Assembly: GCF_036227225.1 (NCBI RefSeq)
Contig: NZ_CP109444.1
Coordinates: 11,203,501 to 11,267,500 of the forward strand
Reading direction: 5' to 3'
Source of the DNA: Streptomyces sp. NBC_01478
GTDB lineage: Bacteria > Actinomycetota > Actinomycetes > Streptomycetales > Streptomycetaceae
DNA length: 64,000 nucleotides
Shown one piece after another: positions 25,124 to 33,693 of the stretch; the first letter of the stretch is position 1; every line of letters starts with the position of its first letter. A model generated the notes under the pieces. The model saw nothing but the letters and a program-made list of their open reading frames with translations. It ran no database searches and was not told where the DNA came from. The position numbers and the translations under genes are program-made.

Positions 25124-25971
25124 TGTCCGCCAACTCCACGGCCCTGCGCCGCAAACGGGCCGCGACCGCCGGATTCCACCTGGGTGCCGGGGCGTTGGCG
25201 ATCCTGTGGCTGCTGCCCATCGCCCTGGTCCTGGTGACCAGCCTGCGCTCCTTCGACGACATCGCCGCGAACGGCCTGGGCAGTTGGCCGCACTCCTTCA
25301 CCCTCGGCAACTTCCGCCAGGCCTGGGTCGACGGCGGCCAGCAGCGCGCCCTCATCAACAGCCTGATCGTCACGATCCCCAGCGTCCTGATCACGCTGGC
25401 CCTCGCCGCGATGGCCGCGTTCGCCCTCAGCCGTTACGAACTCCCCTTCCGCCGCTCCCTGTTGCTCCTCATGCTCGGCGGCAACCTCCTCCCGCCGCAG
25501 ATCCTCCTCATCCCGGTGTCCAAGCTCAGCGAAGTGATGGGCGTCTTCGACACCCTGCCCGCGCTCATCGGCGTGCAGATCGGCTTCGGCGTCGGCTTCT
25601 ACGTCTTCGTCCTGCACGGATTCATGCGCTCGATCCCGGCCGAGATCCAGCAGGCGGCGGTCGTCGACGGCGCCGGGCCTTGGCAGATCTTCTGGCGGAT
25701 CATCCTCCCGCTGACGCGCCCCGCCCTGGCCGCGCTCAGCGCACTGTCCTTCACCTGGATCTTCAACGACCTGCTGTGGGCGATCACCGTGCTGCGCAGC
25801 GACACCAGGATGCCGATCACCGCCGCCCTCATCGGACTCCAGGGTCAGTTCGTGTCGATGTGGAACGTCATCGCGGCCGGCTCCGTCATCGCCGCCGCAC
25901 CCACGGTCGCCGTGTTCCTGCGCTTCCAGCGGCACTTCGTGGCCGGGCTCAACCTCGGGGCGGTCAAGTGA
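25123..25971 (+). CDS. ABC sugar transporter permease (MalG/UgpE-like)
   Basis: This is a 282-residue permease starting MSANSTALRRKRAATAGFHL. It has six hydrophobic segments and an EAA loop (IQQAAVVDGAGPWQIFWRII). The ATG overlaps the stop of the first permease (TGATG) and its stop overlaps the GH36 start (GTGA), so the genes are tightly coupled. It completes the membrane channel of the importer. Confidence 0.93.
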   Translation: MSANSTALRRKRAATAGFHLGAGALAILWLLPIALVLVTSLRSFDDIAANGLGSWPHSFTLGNFRQAWVDGGQQRALINSLIVTIPSVLITLALAAMAAFALSRYELPFRRSLLLLMLGGNLLPPQILLIPVSKLSEVMGVFDTLPALIGVQIGFGVGFYVFVLHGFMRSIPAEIQQAAVVDGAGPWQIFWRIILPLTRPALAALSALSFTWIFNDLLWAITVLRSDTRMPITAALIGLQGQFVSMWNVIAAGSVIAAAPTVAVFLRFQRHFVAGLNLGAVK

Positions 25972-28031
25972 CGTACCAGCGCTGGACCTTGCGCACGGAG
26001 CACACCAGCTACACCGTGCGCCTGTCCCCGGACGGCCCGTGGGCCGAGCTGGACGCGTGGGGACCGCTCGGCGTCGAAGACGGTCCCTCCGCCCTGGACC
26101 GGTCGAGGCGTACGCACTTCATCACGCCCGCCGACGCGGCGCCCGCCGAGTATCTCCCGTACGGGCTGCGCCCGTTCACCGGATCCGAGCTGGTCGCGTC
26201 GCGTCCGGACGGCGAGGACCGGGGCGTGTGGTGGGAGTTCGCAGGCGCGGAAGCGGACGAGTGCGCACTGCGACTCGCCTTCCACGACGAGCAGTTGGGC
26301 CTCCGAACCGTCCTCCACTACGAGACCGTCCCGGGCACGGACGTGATCCTCCGCCGGACAGAGTTCACCGCCACGGACGAACTCCGCCTGGAGCGCCTCG
26401 ACTCGGCCGCCGTGAACATCCCCGTCACCGGAGTCGCCCGCCTGACCTACCTCACGGGCCAGTGGTCGCAGGAGTTCCAGCGCACCCGACTCGATCTGCC
26501 CAGAGGCACGTTCACCATCGGCAGCCTCCAAGGCGCGCCTGGTCACGCGTACGCACCCTGGCTCGCGGTGCAGGACGGCGACGCGCCGGCCGCGTACGGC
26601 ATCGCCCTCGCCTGGCCCGGCAACTGGCACATCACCGCCGAGGCCGAACCCGGCGGCTCCGTGCGGGTGCGAGCGGGGCGCGTGCCGCACGAGGGCGCGG
26701 TGGTCCTCGCCCCCGGTGAAACCCTCGCCACCCCCCAACTCGCCTGCGCCTTCAGCCCGGACGGACTCGACGGACTCTCCCGCGTCTGGCACCGCTACGA
26801 ACGACACCTCTCCGGCGAACGCCTCCACCGCCCCCGCAAGGTCCTCTACAACTCCTGGGAAGCCACCGGCTTCGACGTCGACGCGGCCGGCCAACTGGAG
26901 CTGGCGAAGACGGCCGCCGACATCGGGGCCGAACTGTTCGTCGTGGACGACGGCTGGTTCACCGGACGCGCCGACGACACCGGGGGACTCGGCGACTGGT
27001 GGCCGGACCCCGCTGCCTTCCCCCAGGGCTTCGGCCAATTTGTGGCGGACGTACGGGCGTTGGGCCTGGACTTCGGTCTGTGGATAGAGCCCGAGGCGGT
27101 CAGCCCGGGCAGCCGTCTGTACGCCGAACACCCCGAGTGGGTCTACCGGATCGAGGGCCGTCCCGGCCGCCTCGTCCGCAACGAGCTGCTCCTCGACCTC
27201 GGCCGGACCGACGTCCAGGACTTCGTGATCGGGACGCTCGACCGGCTGCTCGGCACCTACGACATCGGCTACCTCAAGTGGGACATGAACCGCCCGCCCA
27301 CCGAACGCGGTCGCCCCGGCGCCGGCCGCGTCGACCTGGACGCCGAGCACGTCACCGGGTACCTGCGCGTTCTCAACCACCTCCGTGCCGCCCACCCGGA
27401 CGTCACCGTCGAGGGGTGCGCGGGCGGCGGCGGACGGATCGAGCACACGACGATCGCGCGCACCGACGTGGTGTGGCCCAGCGACAACACCGCACCGCTG
27501 GACCGGCTCTCCGTCCAGTACGGCTTCCTGCACGCGCACGCCCCGCACATCATGAGTTCCTGGGTCACCGACGCGCCCGGAGTCTTCGATCCACGCCCGC
27601 GCAGTCTCGCCTTCCGCTTCGTCAACGCCATGTGCGGGGTGCTGGGCATCGGCGCCGACCTGCGCACCTGGACACCGGAACAGCAGGCCGAGGCCGCCCG
27701 GTGGATCGGCCGGTACAAGGAGGTGCGGGAGGTGATCCATCATGGTGAGGCGCGGCTCCTCGGCACGCCGGAGGACGTGAGTTGTGGGGTGCAGTACGAC
27801 GCCGGGGACCGTACCGTCGTCGCCGCGCTGAGCACCGGGCGGCTCGACGGCGCCCCGCTCGTGCCGGGGCGTCCGGCCCGGCTGCGGTTGCGGGGGCTCG
27901 AACCGACGGCCCGCTACCGGGACACGGCCGGTGGGACGTCGTACGGCGGAGCGCATCTGCTGCACTACGGTCTGCCGTTCGCCTGGAGTGCCGATCATGA
28001 CGCGGACCTGGTCGTGCTCGTGCGCGAGTGA
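25968..28031 (+). CDS. cytoplasmic GH36 alpha-galactosidase
   Basis: This 687-residue protein has no signal peptide. The N-terminal beta-supersandwich (about 1-285) precedes a TIM barrel opening RPRKVLYNSWEATGFDVD. The nucleophile is in GYLKWDMNR (D439) and the acid/base in WPSDNTAP (D506); VVDDGWFTGR and EPEAVSPGS are further family landmarks. It hydrolyses imported alpha-galactosides to galactose inside the cell, complementing the secreted GH27 enzyme. The GTG start overlaps the permease stop. It is the last gene of the importer cluster before the galactose-oxidation genes. Confidence 0.94.
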   Translation: MTYQRWTLRTEHTSYTVRLSPDGPWAELDAWGPLGVEDGPSALDRSRRTHFITPADAAPAEYLPYGLRPFTGSELVASRPDGEDRGVWWEFAGAEADECALRLAFHDEQLGLRTVLHYETVPGTDVILRRTEFTATDELRLERLDSAAVNIPVTGVARLTYLTGQWSQEFQRTRLDLPRGTFTIGSLQGAPGHAYAPWLAVQDGDAPAAYGIALAWPGNWHITAEAEPGGSVRVRAGRVPHEGAVVLAPGETLATPQLACAFSPDGLDGLSRVWHRYERHLSGERLHRPRKVLYNSWEATGFDVDAAGQLELAKTAADIGAELFVVDDGWFTGRADDTGGLGDWWPDPAAFPQGFGQFVADVRALGLDFGLWIEPEAVSPGSRLYAEHPEWVYRIEGRPGRLVRNELLLDLGRTDVQDFVIGTLDRLLGTYDIGYLKWDMNRPPTERGRPGAGRVDLDAEHVTGYLRVLNHLRAAHPDVTVEGCAGGGGRIEHTTIARTDVVWPSDNTAPLDRLSVQYGFLHAHAPHIMSSWVTDAPGVFDPRPRSLAFRFVNAMCGVLGIGADLRTWTPEQQAEAARWIGRYKEVREVIHHGEARLLGTPEDVSCGVQYDAGDRTVVAALSTGRLDGAPLVPGRPARLRLRGLEPTARYRDTAGGTSYGGAHLLHYGLPFAWSADHDADLVVLVRE

Positions 28032-28046
28032 GCCCCTTATGTTTCC

Positions 28047-28060
28047 AGCAAGCCCTTGCT
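28047..28060. promoter_or_regulatory. inverted repeat AGCAAGCCCTTGCT upstream of the SDR gene
   Basis: The repeat has perfect 6-bp arms (AGCAAG/CTTGCT) with a 2-base spacer, in the only sizeable gap (76 bp) between the GH36 gene and the SDR gene. It could be an operator for the downstream GntR regulator or a weak hairpin. Regulator assignment is a guess. Confidence 0.35.
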
Positions 28061-28107
28061 CGTGACAGCCGCGAAAGACACGCAGGACGCGAAGGAGTCG
28101 AACCTCG

Positions 28108-28881
28108 ATGGAGCAGTCCGTACGACGGCACGGCGCCCGTTTCACCGGCCGCACGGCCGTGGTCACCGGCGCGGCCTCCGGCATCGGAGCCGCCACGGCC
28201 GTACGCCTCGCCGAGGAGGGCGCCGCCGTCGTGCTCGCCGACATCGCCGAGGAGCGGGGCGAGGCGGTGGCGGAGCGGATCGGCAAGGACGGCGGGCGGG
28301 CCCGGTTCGTGGCCGCCGATGTCGCGGCCGAGGACGACTGGGCGCGGATCGTCGGGGCCGCGCACGCCTTCGGGCCCGTCGACGTCCTCGTCAGCAATGC
28401 CTTCACCGTCGACGTCACGCCCGCGCACGAGATGACCCTGCCGTCCTGGCAGCGGCAGCTCGACGTCAATCTGACCGGCAGCTTCCTCGGCTTCCGGGCG
28501 GTCCTGCCCGATCTGCGGGAGCGCCGGGGCGCGGTGGTGCTGACCTCGTCCGTACACGCGCACAAGGGCATTCCCGGGCATCCCGCCTATGCCGCCGCCA
28601 AGGGCGCCCTGCTCTCCCTGTGTGCCCAACTCGCCGTCGAATACGGGCCCGTTGTGCGCGTCAACGCCGTCGTGCCGGGACCGATACTGACCGCGGCCTG
28701 GGACCGGGTGCCGCCCGAGGAACGGGAACGCAGCATCGCCGAGACGGCCCTGCGCCGCTTCGGCTCGCCCGAGGAAGTGGCCGCGGCCATCGCGTTCCTC
28801 AGCGCCGACGAAGCCGCCTTCATCACCGGGACGAGTCTCGTGGTGGACGGCGGCTGGAGCGTCGTCAAGGCCTCCGCATGA
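28108..28881 (+). CDS. SDR-family oxidoreductase, probable galactose 1-dehydrogenase
   Basis: This is a 257-residue classical short-chain dehydrogenase: cofactor motif TGAASGIG near residue 20, LADIAEE (acidic residue after strand 2, favouring NAD), the catalytic Ser in LTSSVHAHKG and Tyr-Lys in HPAYAAAKGAL, and C-terminal FITGTSLVVDGGW. Sequence alone does not fix the substrate. Its position between alpha-galactosidases and galactonate dehydratase suggests it oxidises D-galactose to galactonolactone, the first step of the De Ley-Doudoroff route. AAGGAG lies 11 bases upstream of the ATG. The GntR gene starts 34 bp downstream. Confidence 0.85.
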   Translation: MEQSVRRHGARFTGRTAVVTGAASGIGAATAVRLAEEGAAVVLADIAEERGEAVAERIGKDGGRARFVAADVAAEDDWARIVGAAHAFGPVDVLVSNAFTVDVTPAHEMTLPSWQRQLDVNLTGSFLGFRAVLPDLRERRGAVVLTSSVHAHKGIPGHPAYAAAKGALLSLCAQLAVEYGPVVRVNAVVPGPILTAAWDRVPPEERERSIAETALRRFGSPEEVAAAIAFLSADEAAFITGTSLVVDGGWSVVKASA

Positions 28882-28915
28882 CCACGCTCCCCAACCAGCA
28901 GAAAGGCTGTACGAC

Positions 28916-29677
28916 ATGACGCCCTACGCCCGACGCGGCGTCCACGGCCAGACCGTGGAAGTCCTCGCCCGCCGCATCCTGGGCGGCGAGATCGCCGAAG
29001 GGGCCACGCTCGATCTCGTGGCGCTGCAGAGCGAGTTGGACGTGAGCCTGACCGCGCTGCGCGAGTCGCTGAAGGTGCTCGCCGCCAAGGGGATGGTCGA
29101 CGCCCGGCAGCGCCGCGGCACCTTCGTGCGCCCCCGCGCCGAGTGGAACCTGCTCGACGCCGACGTGCTGCGCTGGCAGTTCGAGGGCGCCTCCACCACC
29201 GAGTCCGACCGGGCGCTGCTGCACAACCTCGCCGAGGTGCGCGCCATCATCGAACCCGCCGCCGTACGCCTGGCCGCGCAGCGCCGCACCGACGCGGACC
29301 TGGTCGCCCTCGACGGCGCCCTCGACGCGATGGGGGAGCAGGGCACCGACGCCGCCCACGCCGTCGAGGCCGACCTCGCCTTCCACCGCGCCCTGCTCGC
29401 CGCCACCCACAACGAACTCCTCGAACGCATGGAGATGGTGATCGAGTCCGGCCTGGCCCACCGCGACCGCATCGTGCACAGCGCCCCGCACAGCGAGGAC
29501 CCGGTCCCGGCCCACCGGGCCGTAATGGACGCCGTACGCGAGCGGGACCCGCAGGCCGCCGAGGCCGCGATGCGTGCCCTGCTCGACCAGGCCGGCCGCG
29601 ATCTGGACCGCCTCGGCGACTCCGAAGAAGACACAGAAGAGGGCTCCGAGGAAACGGAAGGCTCCCGGTCTCAGTGA
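28916..29677 (+). CDS. GntR-family regulator (FadR/FCD type), DgoR-like
   Basis: This 253-residue regulator has an N-terminal winged helix (VALQSELDVSLTALRESLKV then GTFVRPR). An FCD ligand domain follows from about residue 75, with metal-binding-type residues in EADLAFHRALLAATHN and a C-terminal PAHRAVMDAVRERD. The C-terminus is unusually acidic (EEDTEEGSEETEG). FCD regulators of this type in other bacteria (DgoR) sense galactonate and repress galactonate genes; that role is inferred from the overlapping galactonate dehydratase gene (GTGA at 29674-29677). Confidence 0.88.
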   Translation: MTPYARRGVHGQTVEVLARRILGGEIAEGATLDLVALQSELDVSLTALRESLKVLAAKGMVDARQRRGTFVRPRAEWNLLDADVLRWQFEGASTTESDRALLHNLAEVRAIIEPAAVRLAAQRRTDADLVALDGALDAMGEQGTDAAHAVEADLAFHRALLAATHNELLERMEMVIESGLAHRDRIVHSAPHSEDPVPAHRAVMDAVRERDPQAAEAAMRALLDQAGRDLDRLGDSEEDTEEGSEETEGSRSQ

Positions 29678-30819
29678 AGATCACCCGTGTCGAGACCTTC
29701 CTCGTCCCGCCCCGCTGGCTGTTCTGCCGTGTCGAGACCGACGACGGCGTCATCGGCTGGGGCGAACCGGTCGTCGAAGGGCGCGCCGAGGTCGTCCGTG
29801 CCGCCGTCGACGTCCTGGCCGAACACCTCGTCGGCCAGGACCCGTTGAGGATCGAGGACCACTGGCAGGTCATGTCCAAGGGCGGTTTCTACCGGGGCGG
29901 CCCGGTCCTCTCCAGCGCCGTCGCCGGCCTCGACCAGGCGTTGTGGGACATCGCCGGGAAGACGTACGGCGCCCCCGTGCACGCCCTGCTCGGCGGTCCC
30001 GTGCGCGACCGCGTCCGGGTCTACGCCTGGGTCGGCGGCGACGAACCCGCCCAGCTCGGCGAACAGATAACCGCCCAGGTCGAGGCCGGTTTCAGCGCGG
30101 TGAAGATGAACGCCGCCGGAGCCACCTCGGCGATCCCCACCCCCGCCGAGACCGCCGCGATCGTCGCCCGCGTGGCCGCCGCCCGTGAGGCACTCGGCCC
30201 CGAGCGCGATGTCGCGGTCGACTTCCACGGCCGCTTCACCGCCGCAGGCGCCCGCCGGGTCCTCGCCGAACTCGCCCCGCTGCACCCGCTGTTCGTCGAG
30301 GAACCCGTCCTGCCCGAGCACGGCCATCAGTTGGCCGGCCTGGTCGCGTCGAGCCCGATACCCCTGGCCACCGGTGAACGCCTCTACGGACGCGCCGAGT
30401 TCCTGCCCGTGCTCGCCGCGGGCATCGCCGTCGCCCAGCCCGACCTGTCCCACGCGGGCGGCATCTCGGAGGTGCGCCGCATCGCCTCGCTCGCGGAGGC
30501 CTACGGCGCCCAGCTCGCCCCGCACTGCCCGCTCGGCCCGATCGCCCTGGCGGCCAGTCTGCAGGTCGCGTTCGCCACCCCCAACTTCCTTATCCAGGAG
30601 CAGAGTCGGGGCATCCACTACAACAAGGACGCCGACCTGCTCTCCTACCTCGTCGACCCCGCGCCGTTCCGGTTCGTCGACGGCCATGCCGTGCGCGGCG
30701 ACGCGCCCGGCCTCGGCATCACGATCGACGAGGCAGCCGTACGCGCCGCCGACCGCACCGGACACGCCTGGCGCAACCCCGTGTGGCGGCACCCCGACGG
30801 CTCCTTCGCGGAGTGGTGA
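29674..30819 (+). CDS. dgoD: D-galactonate dehydratase
   Basis: This is a 381-residue enolase-superfamily enzyme very close in sequence to E. coli DgoD as I recall it. Examples are MKITRVETFLVPPRW at the N-terminus, GFYRGGPVLSSAVAGLDQAL, AVDFHGRF, FVEEPVLPEH, LSHAGGISEVRRIASLAEAY, QLAPHCPLGPIALAASLQ and the C-terminal WRNPVWRHPDGSFAEW. It removes water from D-galactonate to give 2-keto-3-deoxygalactonate, in the cytoplasm, using Mg2+ held by the Asp/Glu ligands in these segments. The GTG start overlaps the GntR stop; its own stop overlaps the mutarotase-like start. This gene anchors the pathway assignment. Confidence 0.95.
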   Translation: MKITRVETFLVPPRWLFCRVETDDGVIGWGEPVVEGRAEVVRAAVDVLAEHLVGQDPLRIEDHWQVMSKGGFYRGGPVLSSAVAGLDQALWDIAGKTYGAPVHALLGGPVRDRVRVYAWVGGDEPAQLGEQITAQVEAGFSAVKMNAAGATSAIPTPAETAAIVARVAAAREALGPERDVAVDFHGRFTAAGARRVLAELAPLHPLFVEEPVLPEHGHQLAGLVASSPIPLATGERLYGRAEFLPVLAAGIAVAQPDLSHAGGISEVRRIASLAEAYGAQLAPHCPLGPIALAASLQVAFATPNFLIQEQSRGIHYNKDADLLSYLVDPAPFRFVDGHAVRGDAPGLGITIDEAAVRAADRTGHAWRNPVWRHPDGSFAEW

Positions 30820-31637
30820 CCGTGCCGTTGGACATCGTTATCGACCGTGCCCAGGGCGGCCGTTGGACCTCGCTGCGCACAACGGCGGGGCGCGAATGGC
30901 TGTGGCGACGCGAGGCTCCTGAGCGGGAGAAGGCCGCACCGGGGGACGCCTTCGTGGACGCGGGCGGACTGGAGGAGTGCGTCCCCACGGTCCGGGGCAC
31001 CCCCGACCACGGTGACGCCTGGTCGAGACCCTGGACGCGAGAGGGCACGGCGGACGTCCTCCACTGCGACCGCTTCACCTTGGCGCGCACGGTGCGTGCC
31101 ACCGCCGCCGGCGCCGAGGCCGACTACGTCCTGACGGCCGACGCGGGCTTCCGCTTCGTCTGGGCCGCCCATGCTCTGCTCGACCTCTCGGAGCACGCGG
31201 GGCTGCGCATCCGTGAAGGAGCGCGCACCCGGCTCTTCCCCGAGGCGGCGCCGCTGGTGGACCGGGCGTGGCCGGACGGTGCCGCATGGGTGGAAGGCGG
31301 TTGGCCCGCGCCGTGCGGACTGCGCCTGGACCGGTTCGGGCCGGACGACGGCACCGCCGTGGGAGCCGTTGTGGACGCTGCCCAGTGCTGCGTCCACGAC
31401 CGGGCCGACCGGCTCTCGCTCGCCCTCGAAGCCGACGGGCAGCCCTTGTCCGTCGCGCTGTGGCGCAACCTCGGCGGCTATCCCGCCCCGCACCCCTACC
31501 GCAGCACGGGCGTCGAACCGATGCTCGGCCGCGTCTTCGACCTCGCGGAGGCGGGCCCCGGTGACGCGGCCCGGGTACCCGCGTCGGGCGAGGCGCGGTG
31601 GCGGCTGACGCTCACCACGAACTGCCGTTGTGCCTGA
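30816..31637 (+). CDS. aldose 1-epimerase (galactose mutarotase)-like protein
   Basis: This is a 273-residue beta-sandwich protein of the galactose-mutarotase fold, with the landmark GGLEECVPTVRG followed by DHGDAWSRPW near residues 50-75. Of several closely spaced GTG codons, 30816 is favoured because it overlaps the dgoD stop as GTGA. A mutarotase is useful here because alpha-galactosidases release alpha-galactose while sugar dehydrogenases usually take the beta anomer. It could instead act on a different hexose derivative or supply the missing lactone-hydrolysing step; sequence does not decide. Confidence 0.7.
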   Translation: MTVPLDIVIDRAQGGRWTSLRTTAGREWLWRREAPEREKAAPGDAFVDAGGLEECVPTVRGTPDHGDAWSRPWTREGTADVLHCDRFTLARTVRATAAGAEADYVLTADAGFRFVWAAHALLDLSEHAGLRIREGARTRLFPEAAPLVDRAWPDGAAWVEGGWPAPCGLRLDRFGPDDGTAVGAVVDAAQCCVHDRADRLSLALEADGQPLSVALWRNLGGYPAPHPYRSTGVEPMLGRVFDLAEAGPGDAARVPASGEARWRLTLTTNCRCA

Positions 31638-31642
31638 ACCGA

Positions 31643-31652
31643 CCTGTACAGG
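31643..31652. promoter_or_regulatory. palindrome CCTGTACAGG before the aldolase gene
   Basis: This perfect 10-bp palindrome lies in the 30-bp gap between the mutarotase-like and aldolase genes, directly before the AGGAAGGG Shine-Dalgarno. GTAC-centred palindromes are common FCD/GntR sites, and a related CTGTAC occurs just before the GntR start codon. It is a weak operator candidate. Confidence 0.3.
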
Positions 31653-31667
31653 AAGGGAATTCGTCAC

Positions 31668-32330
31668 ATGGATCTGCGAGACACGGATCTCCGTACGGCC
31701 CTGGCCGCCCACCGCCTGCTCGCGATCGTCCGCGGCACCGATCCCGAAGCCGCCGTACGCACCGTACTGACCCTGGCCGAGGAGGGCGTCGAACTGATCG
31801 AGGTGTCCCTGACCGGTACGGACGCCCTGTCCGTCATCGAGCGGGCACGCAAGGAACTGGGTCCCGACCGGCCGCTCGGCGCTGGTACGGTCCTGACCGT
31901 CGAGGACGCCCGCGCCGCCCGACGGGCCGGTGCGGACTTCGCCGTCACGCCCGCGCTCGGGGACGGCATCCGCGAGGCGCACCGGCTCCAACTGCCGGTG
32001 ATCGCCGGGGTGATGACCCCCACCGAGATCCTCGCCGCACGCTCCTTCGGTGCCGCCGCGCTGAAGATCTTCCCGGCCGCCGAAGCGGGCGGTCCCGCCT
32101 ATCTGAAGGCGTTGCGCGGTCCGTTCCCGCACGAGGTGTTCGTGCCGGTGGGCGGTGTCGACGAGCTGGCCGCCCGGGCATACCTGGACGCCGGGGCGAC
32201 CGCTGTCGGCGTCGGCTCACCCCTGGTCGGGGACGCGGCCGACGGCGGCAGCCTGACCGCGCTGCGCGCCCGGACCCGGGCCTTTCTCGCCGTCGTACAA
32301 CTGGAGTCGTTCGTGGGGGAGTCGTCATGA
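31668..32330 (+). CDS. dgoA: 2-dehydro-3-deoxy-6-phosphogalactonate (KDPG/KDPGal) aldolase
   Basis: This is a 220-residue class I aldolase of the KDPG family. The Schiff-base Lys is in AALKIFPA (K133), the catalytic Glu in LIEVSLTG (E45), and phosphate/substrate residues in LLAIVRG. Close to standard length (about 205-215). It cleaves the phosphorylated keto-deoxy sugar acid to pyruvate and glyceraldehyde 3-phosphate. KDPG and KDPGal specificity cannot be separated by eye; the dgoD neighbour favours KDPGal. The stop overlaps the kinase start (ATGA at 32327-32330). Confidence 0.9.
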   Translation: MDLRDTDLRTALAAHRLLAIVRGTDPEAAVRTVLTLAEEGVELIEVSLTGTDALSVIERARKELGPDRPLGAGTVLTVEDARAARRAGADFAVTPALGDGIREAHRLQLPVIAGVMTPTEILAARSFGAAALKIFPAAEAGGPAYLKALRGPFPHEVFVPVGGVDELAARAYLDAGATAVGVGSPLVGDAADGGSLTALRARTRAFLAVVQLESFVGESS

Positions 32331-33322
32331 GGGACGGGTGGCGGTCGGCGGAGGGGGCGGTGGTGTGCATCGGCGAGACCATGGCGGCCCTGGCTCCCGC
32401 TCCGTCCGCGTTGCTGGAGAGCGCCGACGATCTGCGGGTGTCGGTGGCCGGGGCCGAGTCGAACGTGGCGATGTACCTGGCGGATCTGGGGATCCCGGTC
32501 TCCTGGCTCTCGGCCGTGGGGGACGACCCGCTCGGGCGGCGCGTGCTCGCGGAGGTGGGTGCCGCGGGTGTCGATGTCAGCGGCGTGCGCCGCGACCCGG
32601 AGCGGCCGACGGGCCTGCTCGTGAAGGAGCCGACCGGTTCGAGGACCCGCGTCCACTACTACCGCGGCAACTCGGCGGCCTCGGCGATGGGCCCCGACAT
32701 CCTCGACGACGACCGGCTGAGATCGGCCGCCGTCGTCCATCTCACGGGCGTGACCCCGGCGTTGTCCCCGTCCTGCCTGAGCCTGGTCGCCGAGGCGCTC
32801 GCCGTGCCGGCCGGTGAGCGGCCGTACGCCATCAGCTTCGACGTCAACCACCGCCCCGCGCTGTGGCCGCCCGGCAGGGCCGCCACCGTGCTGCGCGATC
32901 TCGCCGACCGGGCCGACATCACCTTCGTGGGCCTCGACGAGGCGCGGGACCTCTGGGGCGCGGACCTCGAACCGGCAGACGTACGGCGGCTGTTGGCGCA
33001 TCCGCGCCTCCTCGTCGTCAAGGACGGCGGCCGTTCGGCCATCGCCTTCAGCGACGAGGGCATCCGGATCGTGCCCGCGCTGGACACGGACGTGGTGGAG
33101 CCCGTGGGAGCGGGCGACGCGTTCGCCGCCGGCGTCCTGACCGGTCTGCTGCGCGGCGAGGGCATGGAACGCGCGCTGCGGCTGGGCCACATCACCGCCG
33201 CGTCGGCCCTGAAGGTGACGGCCGATCACGGTCCGCTGCCGGACAGCGCCCGGATCGAGCGGCTCCTCGATCTCCCGACGGACGAGTGGGCGGCAGAGGC
33301 CGGGAGCCGCCTCTGCGGATGA
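32327..33322 (+). CDS. PfkB-family 2-keto-3-deoxysugar-acid kinase
   Basis: This is a 331-residue ribokinase-fold enzyme: N-terminal VVCIGETMAALAP, first signature VAGAESNVAMYLADLG, substrate strand SFDVNHRPALW, and the anion-hole motif VEPVGAGDAFAAG with the catalytic Asp near residue 264. Members of this branch phosphorylate 2-keto-3-deoxygluconate or -galactonate. It would supply the aldolase substrate, taking the place of the unrelated DgoK kinase of enterobacteria. It is the last gene of the operon, 8 bp from a convergent gene. Confidence 0.9.
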   Translation: MRDGWRSAEGAVVCIGETMAALAPAPSALLESADDLRVSVAGAESNVAMYLADLGIPVSWLSAVGDDPLGRRVLAEVGAAGVDVSGVRRDPERPTGLLVKEPTGSRTRVHYYRGNSAASAMGPDILDDDRLRSAAVVHLTGVTPALSPSCLSLVAEALAVPAGERPYAISFDVNHRPALWPPGRAATVLRDLADRADITFVGLDEARDLWGADLEPADVRRLLAHPRLLVVKDGGRSAIAFSDEGIRIVPALDTDVVEPVGAGDAFAAGVLTGLLRGEGMERALRLGHITAASALKVTADHGPLPDSARIERLLDLPTDEWAAEAGSRLCG

Positions 33323-33330
33323 GCCGGCCG

Positions 33331-33693
33331 TCAAGGGAGGGGTGTCGCGTCGACCCCGCCCGACCCGGGAGGATCGGGTACGGCGTCAGTGGCGTTGGGG
33401 GTGGGTGACATCGACGGGCGGTTCGCAGGCCTGACCGGCGTCTCCCGGACCTCGTGTATCGCCACGAACAGGACGCCGATCACCGCGGCGGCCACGACCA
33501 GCAACGCCAGCGCGGTACGGCGGACGGGGACGACGGCAGACAGCCGGAACAGCCGGGCCCGTCCGGTCGGCGGGGCGGCGGGCCGGAGCGCGTGCAGGTG
33601 GACGGAGTCGGCGCGGGCGCGCAGGGCGTCGCGCAGCCGCTGTTCGAGGGGATCCGGGGGGAGGCCTCCGGAGCCGAGGTCCTGCTCGATCAT
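33331..33693 (-). CDS. small single-TM protein paired with the SigE-type sigma factor
   Basis: This is a 120-residue protein with a cytoplasmic N-terminal part of about 60 residues, one membrane helix (ALALLVVAAAVIGVLFVAI, about 62-80) and a short Pro/Ser/Thr-rich outer tail. It overlaps the sigma-factor stop as ATGA. Position and topology suggest a membrane partner or anti-sigma role, but there is no zinc-binding HxxxCxxC motif, so the role is only a guess. Confidence 0.7.
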   Translation of the reverse strand: MIEQDLGSGGLPPDPLEQRLRDALRARADSVHLHALRPAAPPTGRARLFRLSAVVPVRRTALALLVVAAAVIGVLFVAIHEVRETPVRPANRPSMSPTPNATDAVPDPPGSGGVDATPLP

